Origin: Actinomadura sp. NBRC 104412
GTDB taxonomy: Bacteria; Actinomycetota; Actinomycetes; Streptosporangiales; Streptosporangiaceae
Length of the DNA: 40,394 nt
Assembly: GCF_030269515.1 (NCBI RefSeq)
Contig: NZ_BSTM01000046.1
Location: 1-40,394, forward strand
Direction of reading: 5' to 3'
Shown: positions 6,188-14,219 of the stretch, in pieces
Layout: the number at the start of each line of letters is the position of its first letter
Position numbering within the stretch: the first letter of the stretch is position 1
Program-made: the position numbers and the translations under genes
The notes under the pieces: model-generated
Database searches by the model: none
The model's input: the letters and a program-made list of their open reading frames with translations, nothing else
Told to the model about the DNA's origin: nothing

Positions 6188-7951
6188 CTACAGGTACTGG
6201 CCGGTGTTGGCGACGGTGTCGATGGATCGCCCGGCTTCCGCGCCCTGCTTGCCGGAGACGAGCGTGCGGATGTAGACGATCCGCTCGCCCTTCTTGCCGG
6301 AGATGCGGGCCCAGTCGTCGGGGTTGGTGGTGTTGGGCAGGTCCTCGTTCTCACTGAACTCGTCGACGCAGGCGGCGAGCAGGTGCGAGACGCGCAGGCC
6401 CTTCTGCCCGGTGTCGAGGTACTGCTTGATGGCCATCTTCTTCGCGCGGTCGACGATGTTCTGGATCATCGCGCCGGAGTTGAAGTCCTTGAAGTAGAGG
6501 ACCTCCTTGTCGCCGTTGGCGTAGGTGACCTCCAGGAACCTGTTCTCCTCGCTTTCGCTGTACATCCGCTCGACGACGCGCTGGATCATGGCGTCGACGG
6601 TGGCCGCGTCGTCGCCCCCGTGTTCCTTCACGTCGTCGGGGTGCAGCGGGAGCCCCGTGAGGATGTACTTGGAGAAGATGTCCTTGGCCGCCTCGGCGTC
6701 CGGCCGCTCGATCTTGATCTTCACATCGAGCCTGCCGGGACGCAGGATGGCGGGGTCGATCATGTCCTCGCGGTTGGAGGCGCCGATGACGATGACGTTC
6801 TCCAGCCCCTCGACGCCGTCGATCTCGCTGAGCAGCTGCGGGACGATGGTGTTCTCGACGTCGGAGGACACGCCGGACCCGCGGGTGCGGAAGATGGAGT
6901 CCATCTCGTCGAAGAAGACGATGACGGGCGTGCCGGCGGACGCCTTCTCCCGGGCCCGCTGGAAGACCAGGCGGATGTGCCGCTCGGTCTCGCCGACGTA
7001 CTTGTTGAGGAGCTCGGGGCCCTTGATGTTGAGGAAGAAGCTCTTGCCCTCCTGGCCGGTCTTCTCGGCGACCTGCTTGGCCAGGGAGTTGGCGACGGCC
7101 TTGGCGATGAGCGTCTTCCCGCAGCCGGGCGGCCCGTACAGCAGGACGCCCTTGGGCGGGCGCAGCTGGTGCTCGCGGAACAGGTCGGCGTGCAGGTAGG
7201 GCAGCTCGATGGCGTCCCTGATCATCTCGATCTGGGGGCCGAGGCCGCCGATCTCCTCGTAGGAGATGTCGGGGACCTCTTCGAGGACCAGCTCCTCCAC
7301 CTCGGCCTTGTGGATCTTCTCGTAGGCGTAGCCGGAGCGGGGTTCGAGCATGAGGGAGTCGCCGGCGCGCAGCGGGACGCCGCGCAGCGGCTCCGCGAGC
7401 TTGATGACGCGCTCCTCGTCGGCGTGCGCGATGACCAGGGCGCGCTCGCCGTCGTCGAACAGCTCCTTGAGCATGACGACCTCGCCCTGCTCTTCGAAGT
7501 CCAGGGCCTCGACGACGTTGAGGGCCTCGTTGAGCATGACCTCCTGGCCGCGCTGGAGCTCCTCGACGTTGACGGCCGGGCTGACGTTCACCCTCAGCTT
7601 GCGGCCGCCGGTGAAGATGTCGACGGTGCCGTCGTCGCGGGCCCCCAGGAAGACGCCGAAACCGGACGGCGGCTGCGCGAGCCGGTCGACCTCCTCCTTG
7701 AGCGCCACGATCTGCTCGCGGGCTTCCTTGAGGGTCGCCACGAGACGCTCGTTCTGCCCGGTCACGGCGGCCAGGTTGGCCTGCGTCTCATGGAGCCGTT
7801 CCTCTAGAACACGTACTTGGCGGGGGGATTCCGCGAGCTTGCGGCGCAGCACGGAGATCTCCTCCTCCAGGAAGGAGATCTGCGTCTGGAGGTCCCTGAC
7901 CTCCTTTTCGTGCTGCGCCCTGCGCGCCCCAGCATCATCACGAGCGGCCAC
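6188..7951 (-). CDS. arc: Proteasome-associated AAA ATPase Arc (Mpa)
   Basis: Arc/Mpa (587 aa) is the hexameric ATPase that recognises Pup, unfolds the tagged protein and feeds it into the 20S core. Residues 1-75 form the N-terminal coiled coil that binds Pup (EKEVRDLQTQISFLEEEISVLRRKL). The OB-fold region follows, then the AAA module with Walker A GPPGCGKT, Walker B VIVFFDEMDS and the second-region arginines (ILRPGRLDVKIKIERPD). The protein ends TGQYL, the conserved tail whose penultimate Tyr docks in the alpha ring of PrcA. The start is the GTG at 7951, preceded by the best ribosome binding site of the window (GAGGAGGTGA, 7-8 nt away). It carries its own promoter and terminator, although trmI lies upstream on the same strand. 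Confidence 0.97.
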   Translation of the reverse strand: MAARDDAGARRAQHEKEVRDLQTQISFLEEEISVLRRKLAESPRQVRVLEERLHETQANLAAVTGQNERLVATLKEAREQIVALKEEVDRLAQPPSGFGVFLGARDDGTVDIFTGGRKLRVNVSPAVNVEELQRGQEVMLNEALNVVEALDFEEQGEVVMLKELFDDGERALVIAHADEERVIKLAEPLRGVPLRAGDSLMLEPRSGYAYEKIHKAEVEELVLEEVPDISYEEIGGLGPQIEMIRDAIELPYLHADLFREHQLRPPKGVLLYGPPGCGKTLIAKAVANSLAKQVAEKTGQEGKSFFLNIKGPELLNKYVGETERHIRLVFQRAREKASAGTPVIVFFDEMDSIFRTRGSGVSSDVENTIVPQLLSEIDGVEGLENVIVIGASNREDMIDPAILRPGRLDVKIKIERPDAEAAKDIFSKYILTGLPLHPDDVKEHGGDDAATVDAMIQRVVERMYSESEENRFLEVTYANGDKEVLYFKDFNSGAMIQNIVDRAKKMAIKQYLDTGQKGLRVSHLLAACVDEFSENEDLPNTTNPDDWARISGKKGERIVYIRTLVSGKQGAEAGRSIDTVANTGQYL

Positions 7952-8302
7952 GCCCCGTCACCTCCTCACGAAGAGCCGACGACCTACTGAGACCCTACCT
8001 ATCTGGAGGGCTTCCGTAACCTGCCCATTCGGTTCTCGTGTCGTGCCCGGGGCGTCGCCGCTGGTGGACGGGGTCCGACGGGGACGGCCACGGTTGCGCG
8101 GCCGTGGCGCCGGGGAGGAGGAAACGGCGGATCCGGTGGCGCGGGGACGCGAGTTCAGCGGATTTCATCCCTGGTGAGGACGGCTCGCGTTGTGCGCGCA
8201 CCGGTGTGAATGCCGGTGTGAATTCCGTGTTACTTCCGGGCAGGGACGCATGAAGGGGGTGCGCGGCGCCCGGCACATGTGATCTTCGCCTCGCTCGGCC
8301 CG
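7952..8302. other. arc-trmI intergenic region
   Basis: This is 351 bp without a supported gene. It contains the arc ribosome binding site and a probable arc -10 (TAGGGT, minus strand, 7992-7997; predicted start about 7985, leader about 33 nt). Near 8208-8224 are two copies of GGTGTGAAT. A 71-codon plus-strand frame at 8038-8253 has no ribosome binding site or recognisable sequence and is not called. Confidence 0.55.
7992..7997 (-). promoter_or_regulatory. Probable -10 element of arc
   Basis: TAGGGT lies 41 nt upstream of the arc GTG on the minus strand. No good -35 match is present. Confidence 0.4.
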
Positions 8303-9307
8303 TCAGAGCGTCTCGTCCGGTGCTCCGTCCGGTGATTGGGCCGGTGATTCGTCCGGTGCTGTGTCCGGTGCTGTTTCCGGTGCCTCGGAGGAGCCGCCCC
8401 CGACCGCCGCGGGCACCGGGGTGCCGGGGATGGGCGATCCCTTGGCGGGACGGCGGCGCCGCATGGGCGGGGTGACGCCGTCGGCCAGGCGGCGGGCGGT
8501 GACCAGGAAGCCGGTGTGGCCGACCATGCGGTGGTCGGGGCGGACGGCCAGTCCCTCCACATGCCAGGACCGCAGCATGGTCTCGAAGGCGTAGGGCTCG
8601 GCGAACGTGCCGTGACCGCGCAGTTCCTCGACGATCCGCGACATCTGGGTCGTGGTGGCGACGTAGGCGCAGACCATCCCGCCGGGGATGAGGGCCTTGG
8701 CGACGGGATCGACGCACTCCCAGGGGGCGAGCATGTCCAGCACGACGCGGTCGACCTCGGTCTCGGCGAGCGCGTCCTCAAGGGCGCCGACGGTGAGGCG
8801 CCAGGCGGGGTGGGGGCCGCCGAAGAACCGTTCGACGTTGGCGCGGGCGATGTCGGCGAAGTCGGGGCGGCGCTCGTAGGAGGAGACCAGGCCGTGCTCG
8901 CCGACCGCGCGCAGCAGGAAGCAGGTCAGGGCGCCGGAGCCGGCGCCGGCCTCGACGACGCGGGCGCCGGGGAAGATGTCGGCCATCGCGATGATCTGCC
9001 CGGCGTCCTTGGGGTAGACGACGGCGGCGCCGCGCGGCATGCGCAGGGCGAAGTCGGCGAGGAGGGGGCGGAAGGCGAGGTAGTCGACGCCGCCGGTGGA
9101 CCGGAACACCGAGCCTTCGGGCCTGCCGATGATGTCGTCGTGGGCGATGGCGCCCTTGTGGGAGTGGTAGAGCTTGCCGGGCTGGAGGGTGATGGTGTTG
9201 ACCCGGCCCTTGGGGTCGGTGAGCTGAACCTGGTCGCCGGGGCGGAACGGGCCGTGGGGGACGCGGCCGGTGCCCGAGGGCGCGGTGCCGGGGGTGGGTT
9301 CGCTCAT
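8303..9307 (-). CDS. trmI: tRNA (adenine58-N1)-methyltransferase TrmI
   Basis: TrmI (334 aa) methylates N1 of A58 in the T loop of tRNAs as a homotetramer using SAM. Residues 13-90 form the small N-terminal beta domain (FRPGDQVQLTDPKGRVNTI). The Rossmann domain has SAM motif I VVEAGAGSGALT, YERRPDFADIARANVERF, and the catalytic-site stretch VVLDMLAPWE. The ATG at 9307 is favoured over the TTG at 9316 because TAGCCT ends 8 nt before it. It follows the S2P protease gene by 30 nt, so read-through is likely too. The last 25 residues (APETAPDTAPDESPAQSPDG) are an acidic Ala/Pro-rich tail encoded by a 12-bp tandem repeat. In mycobacteria trmI is also beside the proteasome genes. Confidence 0.93.
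   Translation of the reverse strand: MSEPTPGTAPSGTGRVPHGPFRPGDQVQLTDPKGRVNTITLQPGKLYHSHKGAIAHDDIIGRPEGSVFRSTGGVDYLAFRPLLADFALRMPRGAAVVYPKDAGQIIAMADIFPGARVVEAGAGSGALTCFLLRAVGEHGLVSSYERRPDFADIARANVERFFGGPHPAWRLTVGALEDALAETEVDRVVLDMLAPWECVDPVAKALIPGGMVCAYVATTTQMSRIVEELRGHGTFAEPYAFETMLRSWHVEGLAVRPDHRMVGHTGFLVTARRLADGVTPPMRRRRPAKGSPIPGTPVPAAVGGGSSEAPETAPDTAPDESPAQSPDGAPDETL
8316..8387. repeat. 12-bp tandem repeat in the 3' end of trmI, six units
   Basis: Six head-to-tail units follow the pattern (T/G)CCGGTG(C/A)TNNN, for example TCCGGTGCTGTG and TCCGGTGATTGG. The length keeps the reading frame, adding four residues of (E/D)(T/S/G)(A/S)P type per unit. The core is shared with the intergenic repeat at 6035-6082. 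Confidence 0.75.
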
Positions 9308-9315
9308 GGCCCCCA

Positions 9316-9321
9316 AGGCTA
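9316..9321 (-). promoter_or_regulatory. -10 element of trmI (leaderless start)
   Basis: TAGCCT on the minus strand is followed by 8 nt and the trmI ATG. It lies between the S2P stop (9338) and trmI. Confidence 0.5.
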
Positions 9322-9337
9322 TCCGTGCCGCGGGGTG

Positions 9338-10546
9338 TCAGATGCCGTCGAAGGCGCGGTCGACGTCGGTGGCCGCCAGCACCCCGTACACGCGGCCGTC
9401 GGGTTCGACCAGGAGGTACTCGGTGGCGGGGGCGCGGCGCAGCGCGGCGACCAGTTCCTCGCCGCTCAGGTCGGCGGACAGGACCAGGTCGTCGTGGACG
9501 GCGCGGGACAGCTCGCCGGCCTGGATCCAGGGGCGGCGGTGCTCGGGGACGGCGGTGACGGCCTTCTCGCTGACCAGGCCGCGGGGGCGGCCGTCGTGGT
9601 CGGCGATCACCAGCGCGCCCGCGCGGTGGTCGTGGGCACGGCGGATCGCCTCGGCGAGGGGGACGTCGGCGGTGACGAGGGTGGCGCGGCGGGCGAGGCG
9701 GCGGGCCGACAGGGTGGGGATGCGGTCGCGGACCTTCTCGGCCCGCAGGGCCTGGGTGGCGCCGACCCAGATGAACGAGGCGACCAACGCCGACCACAGC
9801 AGCGCGATCCATCCGATCCCGCCATCCTCGCCGGGCGCGGGGTAGGCGGCCAGGAACGCCCCGCCGGCGAGGCAGGCCAGGGCGACGCCGCGGCCGATCC
9901 AGGCGGCGATCACGGCGCCCCTGGCGCCGTTCCCGGTGATCTTCCAGACGGTGGCGCGGACCAGGCGGCCCCCGTCCAGGGGCAGGCCGGGCAGCAGGTT
10001 GAACACGCCGACGAGGAGGTTGGCGAAGGTGAGCGCGTCCGCCAGGAGGTCGGCGACGGGCGGCAGCGGGAGCAGCAGGTGCGCCAGAACGCCCAGGACG
10101 GCCAGGACGAGGTTGGTGACGGGCCCGGCGAAGGCGATGAGGAATTCGCGGCCCGGGGTGGGCGCCTCGCGCTCGATGGCGGTCTCACCGCCCAGGACGT
10201 GCAGGACGACCGACCGCACGGGCAGTCCCATGGCGCGGGCGGTCACGGCGTGGCTGAGCTCGTGCACGAACACCGACCCGTAGAGCAGCACCGCGTACAG
10301 GAACGCGACGACGAAGCTGCCGGGGCGGGGGACGACGCCGTCCACCTGTCCCTCGAACACGACGGTGACGAGGATGGCGACCAGGAACCAGCTCGGTGAG
10401 ACGAACACGGGCACCCCGAAGGGACGCCCGATGAACAGGCCGGGGCCGGTGGGACGGCCCTGCCCGGGACGGCCGGATCCGTCCCCGCCGGTCTCGCCGG
10501 TGCCGTTCCCGCTCTTGTCCTGCGCCGGTGGTGCGGTGTCTGCCAC
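9338..10546 (-). CDS. Site-2-protease family zinc metalloprotease with CBS domains
   Basis: This is an intramembrane metalloprotease of the S2P/M50 family (about 402 aa), which cuts membrane-spanning regulators such as anti-sigma factors; its own substrate is unknown. After a disordered N-terminus (residues 1-40), hydrophobic helices carry the zinc motif HELSH (residues 95-99) in VFVHELSHAVTARAMG. The third ligand motif lies in NLLPGLPLDGGRL. A hydrophobic region follows, and then two CBS-like repeats (LARRATLVTADVPLAEAIRRA and a second one ending GVLAATDVDRAF) that may sense adenylates. The GTG at 10546 is preferred because TAGCAT ends 7 nt upstream; ATG 10552 is the alternative. It precedes trmI by 30 nt and is divergent from the RecB-like gene. 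Confidence 0.88.
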   Translation of the reverse strand: MADTAPPAQDKSGNGTGETGGDGSGRPGQGRPTGPGLFIGRPFGVPVFVSPSWFLVAILVTVVFEGQVDGVVPRPGSFVVAFLYAVLLYGSVFVHELSHAVTARAMGLPVRSVVLHVLGGETAIEREAPTPGREFLIAFAGPVTNLVLAVLGVLAHLLLPLPPVADLLADALTFANLLVGVFNLLPGLPLDGGRLVRATVWKITGNGARGAVIAAWIGRGVALACLAGGAFLAAYPAPGEDGGIGWIALLWSALVASFIWVGATQALRAEKVRDRIPTLSARRLARRATLVTADVPLAEAIRRAHDHRAGALVIADHDGRPRGLVSEKAVTAVPEHRRPWIQAGELSRAVHDDLVLSADLSGEELVAALRRAPATEYLLVEPDGRVYGVLAATDVDRAFDGI

Positions 10547-10553
10547 GCCCATG

Positions 10554-10559
10554 ATGCTA
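10554..10559 (-). promoter_or_regulatory. -10 element of the S2P gene (leaderless start)
   Basis: TAGCAT on the minus strand is followed by 7 nt and the GTG at 10546. It sits in a very short divergent spacer opposite the recB-like promoter. Confidence 0.45.
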
Positions 10560-10600
10560 CGGCCCCGCGGCGGGTACGGGATTTCGTCGGTGGCGTCCCC

Positions 10601-10606
10601 TACCCT
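10601..10606 (+). promoter_or_regulatory. -10 element of the recB-like gene (leaderless start)
   Basis: TACCCT is followed by 8 nt and the ATG at 10615, with no ribosome binding site. The two opposed -10 elements are only about 41 bp apart, so the two promoters must overlap. Confidence 0.5.
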
Positions 10607-10614
10607 GCTGTGCC

Positions 10615-11571
10615 ATGACGAGCACCGGCACGGGCCCCGCGGCGAGCGCAAAGACCACCACGGGCCCGGCGGTGATCGGATCGCTGTCGCCCTCGCGGGC
10701 GGGCGACTTCATGACCTGCCCGCTGCTGTACCGGTTCCGGGTGATCGACCGGATCCCCGAGCGTCCCAGCCAGGCGCAGGTGCGGGGGACGCTGGTGCAC
10801 GCCGTGCTGGAACGGCTGTACGACCTGCCGGCGCCGCGGCGCACCGCGGAGGAGGCGGTGGCGCTGCTGGGCCCGGAGTGGGAGCGGCTGCTGGCCGCCG
10901 AGCCCGAGCTGGCCTCGCTGTTCGACGACCCCGAGGACGGCGCCCCCGGGAACGGCGCCCCCGCCGATCGCACACCGCGCGGCGGCACGGGCGAGGAGGC
11001 GTGGCTGGAGCAGGCGCGGGCGATGGTGGAGCGGTACTTCACCCTGGAGGACCCCAGGCGGCTGGAGCCGGCCGAGCGGGAACTGTTCGTGGAGACGGTG
11101 CTGGAGTCGGGCCTGAAGCTGCGCGGCTACATCGACCGGCTCGACGTGGCGCCCGCCGGTGACGTGCGGATCGTGGACTACAAGACCGGCACGGCGCCGC
11201 GCGCCGACTTCGAGGCGCGGGCGCTGTTCCAGATGAAGTTCTACGCGCTGGTGCTGTGGCGGCTGCGCGGCCGGGTGCCCAAGCTGCTCCAGCTCATGTA
11301 CCTGGGCAACGGTGAGATGCTGCGGTACGAGCCGGACGAGGCCGACCTGCGCGCCACCCAGCGCAAGGTGGAGGCGCTGTGGCAGGCGATCCGGCGGGCC
11401 ACCGAGACCGGTGAGTGGCGGCACCGCACCAGCAGGCTGTGCGACTGGTGCGACCACAAGCAGCGCTGTCCGGCCTTCGGCGGCACCCCGCCGCCGCTGC
11501 CCGAGACCTTCGTGGACCGCCCCTCCCCGGCCGACCTGGAGCCCGTGGCGCGCGAACGCGACGACCTCTGA
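10615..11571 (+). CDS. RecB-like PD-(D/E)XK nuclease with Fe-S cluster motif
   Basis: This 318-aa protein resembles the nuclease domain of RecB/AddB and Cas4 (PDDEXK_1 family). The N-terminal SPSRAGDFMTCPLLYRFRVIDRIPE holds the first Cys (Cys35). The nuclease core has VRGTLVHAVLERLYD, then LRGYIDRLDVAPAGDVRIVDYKTG with the catalytic Asp...Asp-Tyr-Lys motif. The C-terminal LCDWCDHKQRCPAF gives three more Cys, completing the 1+3 pattern of a 4Fe-4S cluster. There is no helicase domain, so it acts alone or with unknown partners; a DNA-repair role is inferred from the family. A homologue sits beside trmI in mycobacteria as I recall, so this is part of the conserved backbone. Two hairpins follow the gene. 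Confidence 0.9.
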   Translation: MTSTGTGPAASAKTTTGPAVIGSLSPSRAGDFMTCPLLYRFRVIDRIPERPSQAQVRGTLVHAVLERLYDLPAPRRTAEEAVALLGPEWERLLAAEPELASLFDDPEDGAPGNGAPADRTPRGGTGEEAWLEQARAMVERYFTLEDPRRLEPAERELFVETVLESGLKLRGYIDRLDVAPAGDVRIVDYKTGTAPRADFEARALFQMKFYALVLWRLRGRVPKLLQLMYLGNGEMLRYEPDEADLRATQRKVEALWQAIRRATETGEWRHRTSRLCDWCDHKQRCPAFGGTPPPLPETFVDRPSPADLEPVARERDDL

Positions 11572-11667
11572 CCCGATCGGCCGGGGACACGGGACGCGCC
11601 CCTGCCCAGACCCAGGCGGGATCCGGCGCGGGATCCACGGCAAGATCCGGACACCGCCCGTTCCCGT

Positions 11668-11691
11668 GCCTGATCAAGCCGGGGATCAGGC
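11668..11691 (+). terminator. First hairpin after the recB-like gene
   Basis: GCCTGATC (11668-11675) and GATCAGGC (11684-11691) form a perfect 8-bp stem with an 8-nt loop, 97 nt past the stop. Confidence 0.45.
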
Positions 11692-11727
11692 GCCGGTGGG
11701 GTGGCCGGGGAGGCGAGGTTGTGCCAG

Positions 11728-11747
11728 GATCCTCCTTGCGGAGGATC
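11728..11747 (+). terminator. Second hairpin, before the histidine kinase gene
   Basis: GATCCTCC (11728-11735) and GGAGGATC (11740-11747) form a perfect 8-bp stem closed by TTGC. It lies 44 nt before the kinase -10 and could insulate that promoter from recB-like transcription. Confidence 0.5.
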
Positions 11748-11790
11748 GCGGTTCGGCGTACAGGAGGGGTTGCGACCAGGCCCGAACTCC

Positions 11791-11796
11791 TAGGGT
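11791..11796 (+). promoter_or_regulatory. -10 element of the histidine kinase gene
   Basis: TAGGGT is followed by GAGGATT and then GTG at 11804. The 7-nt spacing fits a leaderless start; the GAGG in the spacer could otherwise be a weak, too-close ribosome binding site. Confidence 0.45.
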
Positions 11797-11803
11797 GAGG
11801 ATT

Positions 11804-13024
11804 GTGTCACCCCGCATCCGTGGTCTCGCCACCTGCCGTGCCTGGCTTCAGGCGCACCCGCAGGCGTCTGACGCCGCCTTGGCGCTGTTGGTGCTGGCGG
11901 TGGGACTGCCGCAGTTGTACTTGGAGGAGGTGCCCCGGCACCTGAGCCGGGAGTTCGCCTCCACCGACATGCGGCATCTGCTGCTGGTGGTGGCGTTGAC
12001 GATGTCGCTCACCTTCCGCCGGACGCGGCCGCTGCTGACGCTGTGCGCGGTGCTGGTGGGCGAGGCGCTGATCGTCGCGGCCAACTATCCCCCCACCGTT
12101 CCCGAGCTGGTGGCGTTCCTGCTGGCGGTGTACAGCGTGGCGGCGTTCCGCGGGCTGGCGGTGGGGGCCCTCGGCGGGGTGCTGGCGCTGATCGGGCTGA
12201 ACCTGTACATGGTGGCGTTCCCGGAGAACATGGGGCTGCTGTCGTACCTGACCAACAACGCGCTGGGCATCGGGGTGTGGGCGCTGGGCCGCAACCTGAG
12301 GTTGCGGCGGGCGTACTTCACCGAGCTGGAGGACCGGGCGGCGCGGCTGGAGCGTGCGCGCGGCACGGACGCGCGCGCCGCGCGGGTGGAGGAGCGTTCG
12401 CGGATCGCGCGGGAGCTGCATGACGTGGTCGCGCACCATGTGAGCGTGATGACGGTGCAGGCGGGCGCGGCACGGCGGATCATGGACAAGCATCCGGCGG
12501 GGGCCCGGGAGGCGATGAGCACGATCGAGGAGGTCGGGCGCACGGCGCTGAGCGAGATGCGGCGGATCGTGGGGGTGCTGCGCACCGAGCGGGATCCGGA
12601 GACGGCGGGCGGTGAGCTGGCGCCGCAGCCGGGCCTGGGCGATCTGGGCGAGCTGCTGGACCACGTGCGCGACACCGGCCTGTCGGTGCAGCTGTGGATC
12701 GAGGGTGAGGCGCGGACGCCGTCGCCGGGCGTGGACGTGGCGGCGTTCCGGCTGATCCAGGAGGCGCTGACCAATACGCTCAAGCACGCGGGACCGCAGG
12801 CGCGCGCCTGGGTGCGGCTGCACTACACCGATCAGGACCTCACGGTGGAGATCGAGGACGACGGGCGCGGCACCGCGACGATCATGGCGGACAACGGGGA
12901 CCGTCCCGGGCACGGCCTGGTCGGCATGTACGAGAGGGTCGCGCTGTACGGGGGCGAGCTGCGGATCGGCCCGCGGGTCGGCGGCGGCTTCGGGGTGCGG
13001 GCCAGGTTCCCGTTGCAGGCATAG
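11804..13024 (+). CDS. NarL-type sensor histidine kinase
   Basis: This 406-aa membrane sensor starts the two-component pair. Residues 22-165 contain about five hydrophobic helices with short loops, so there is no large extracellular sensor domain and the signal may be sensed in the membrane. A short linker leads to the HisKA_3 domain with SRIARELHDVVAHHVSVM, where His206 is the phosphorylation site. The ATPase domain has FRLIQEALTNTLKHAG (N box), IEDDGRG (G1) and HGLVGMYERVALYGG (G2). The GTG at 11804 is chosen from the -10 spacing and because the frame upstream lacks typical coding character. The response regulator gene begins 32 nt downstream. Such DesK/NarL-type pairs often control an adjacent ABC exporter, which fits the next genes. 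Confidence 0.92.
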   Translation: MSPRIRGLATCRAWLQAHPQASDAALALLVLAVGLPQLYLEEVPRHLSREFASTDMRHLLLVVALTMSLTFRRTRPLLTLCAVLVGEALIVAANYPPTVPELVAFLLAVYSVAAFRGLAVGALGGVLALIGLNLYMVAFPENMGLLSYLTNNALGIGVWALGRNLRLRRAYFTELEDRAARLERARGTDARAARVEERSRIARELHDVVAHHVSVMTVQAGAARRIMDKHPAGAREAMSTIEEVGRTALSEMRRIVGVLRTERDPETAGGELAPQPGLGDLGELLDHVRDTGLSVQLWIEGEARTPSPGVDVAAFRLIQEALTNTLKHAGPQARAWVRLHYTDQDLTVEIEDDGRGTATIMADNGDRPGHGLVGMYERVALYGGELRIGPRVGGGFGVRARFPLQA

Positions 13025-13056
13025 GCGGGAGTTGCAGGCAGAGGCGGGACCGGGGG

Positions 13057-13818
13057 GTGATGGATGTGCGGGACACTGGGATCGGCCGGGAGACTTCGGA
13101 GATGGGCGGCGAGATGAACACGGCGGGCGGCACGGAATCGGGCACGGTGCGGGTGCTGCTGGTGGACGACCAGCCGCTGCTGCGGACGGGGTTCCGGCTG
13201 ATCCTCGAGGCCGAGCCGGACATCGCGGTGGTCGGGGAGGCCGGGGACGGCGCGGTCGCGGTGGAGATGACGCGGGCGATGCTGCCGGACGTGGTGCTGA
13301 TGGACATCCGGATGCCCGGGGTGGACGGCATCGAGGCGACCCGGCGGATCATCCGGGAGGGCGCGGCCTCGCACGATCCGAAGGTGCTGATCCTGACCAC
13401 GTTCGACCTGGACGAGTACGTGATCGAGGCGGTGCGGGCGGGCGCCAGCGGGTTCCTGCTGAAGGACTCGCCGCCGGAGGACCTGGTCCAGGCCATCCGG
13501 ATCGTGGCAGCGGGGGACGCGATCGTCGCGCCGAGCGTGACCAGGCGGCTGCTGGACAAGTTCGCCACGCGGCTGCCCGCCGTGCGGGACGCCACGCCGC
13601 CGCCGGGCCTGGACACCCTGACCGAGCGGGAACGCGAGGTGCTGACGCATGTGGCGCGGGGGCAGTCCAACGCGGAGATCGCCGCGGAGCTGGTGGTCAG
13701 TGAGACCACGGTGAAAACGCACGTGGGCAACGTGCTGGCCAAACTCGGCTTGCGCGACCGCGTCCAGGCGGTGGTGTACGCGTACGAGACCGGCCTGAGC
13801 CGTCCCGGCCAGAGCTGA
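13057..13818 (+). CDS. LuxR/NarL-family response regulator
   Basis: This is the partner of the preceding kinase (253 aa from the first possible start). The receiver domain runs from VRVLLVDDQPLLRTGFRL with the phospho-acceptor Asp83 (in VVLMDIRMPG) and the conserved Lys in GFLLKDSPPEDL. The C-terminal LuxR helix-turn-helix is LTEREREVLTHVARGQSNAEIA followed by VSETTVKTHVGNVLAKL. The start is uncertain: GTG 13057, ATG 13060, ATG 13102 (GGGAG 9 nt upstream) and ATG 13114 are all in frame before the receiver domain; ATG 13102 has the best site. Activation by phosphorylation and control of the ABC exporter downstream are inferred from context. Confidence 0.92.
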   Translation: MMDVRDTGIGRETSEMGGEMNTAGGTESGTVRVLLVDDQPLLRTGFRLILEAEPDIAVVGEAGDGAVAVEMTRAMLPDVVLMDIRMPGVDGIEATRRIIREGAASHDPKVLILTTFDLDEYVIEAVRAGASGFLLKDSPPEDLVQAIRIVAAGDAIVAPSVTRRLLDKFATRLPAVRDATPPPGLDTLTEREREVLTHVARGQSNAEIAAELVVSETTVKTHVGNVLAKLGLRDRVQAVVYAYETGLSRPGQS

Positions 13819-14219
13819 CCCCACCCCCTGACCCCGCCCTGACCCCTCGTCCCGCAGGCTGAGCGGGCCCGTCCGGAGCCACGTGGTCTCACCTGGGCTT
13901 TTATGGCTCTCCTCAGGGTCGACGGGGGGGTTGGCCGCAGGGTCTCCCCTACTCCGAAAGGACGATAGGCGGGAGGTCCCTCCTGCACTAGGCGGAGCCG
14001 CAAGTCCCTTCCTGCGGCTCATCCGCCCACCACCTGGATGCCCTTAATGTTCTAGATGCAGGGATCACGAGAGGGAGCGATCCCGCAGCGCGCCGGTGCC
14101 GGGGGCGGCCGGCGCGCGTTCCGCACGTTCCACCCGGTTCCGGCCTTGTCCACAGCCGGGTGCCCAGAAGGAAACAGGCGCCGCATGGCGTGCGCTTTAC
14201 GACAGGCAGGGAGTTCACT
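13819..14219. other. Regulatory spacer before the ABC exporter
   Basis: These 401 bp carry no gene. They begin with a C-rich run of CTGACCCC-type repeats just past the regulator stop. A bulged hairpin pairs 13991-14002 with 14013-14027 (GGCGGAGCCGCA against TGCGGC and TCCGCC, 3-nt bulge). TAATGT at 14045-14050 is a possible -10. The lower-GC stretch around 14040-14060 is the most promoter-like part and a candidate site for the response regulator. Confidence 0.45.

Noticed and set aside
8038..8253. 71-codon ORF in the arc-trmI spacer
   Set aside because: There is no ribosome binding site, no -10 at leaderless spacing, no motif, and it overlaps the arc promoter region.
13819..14219. tRNA or small RNA gene in the spacer
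   Set aside because: No cloverleaf or T-loop consensus is visible; only one bulged hairpin could be paired by eye.
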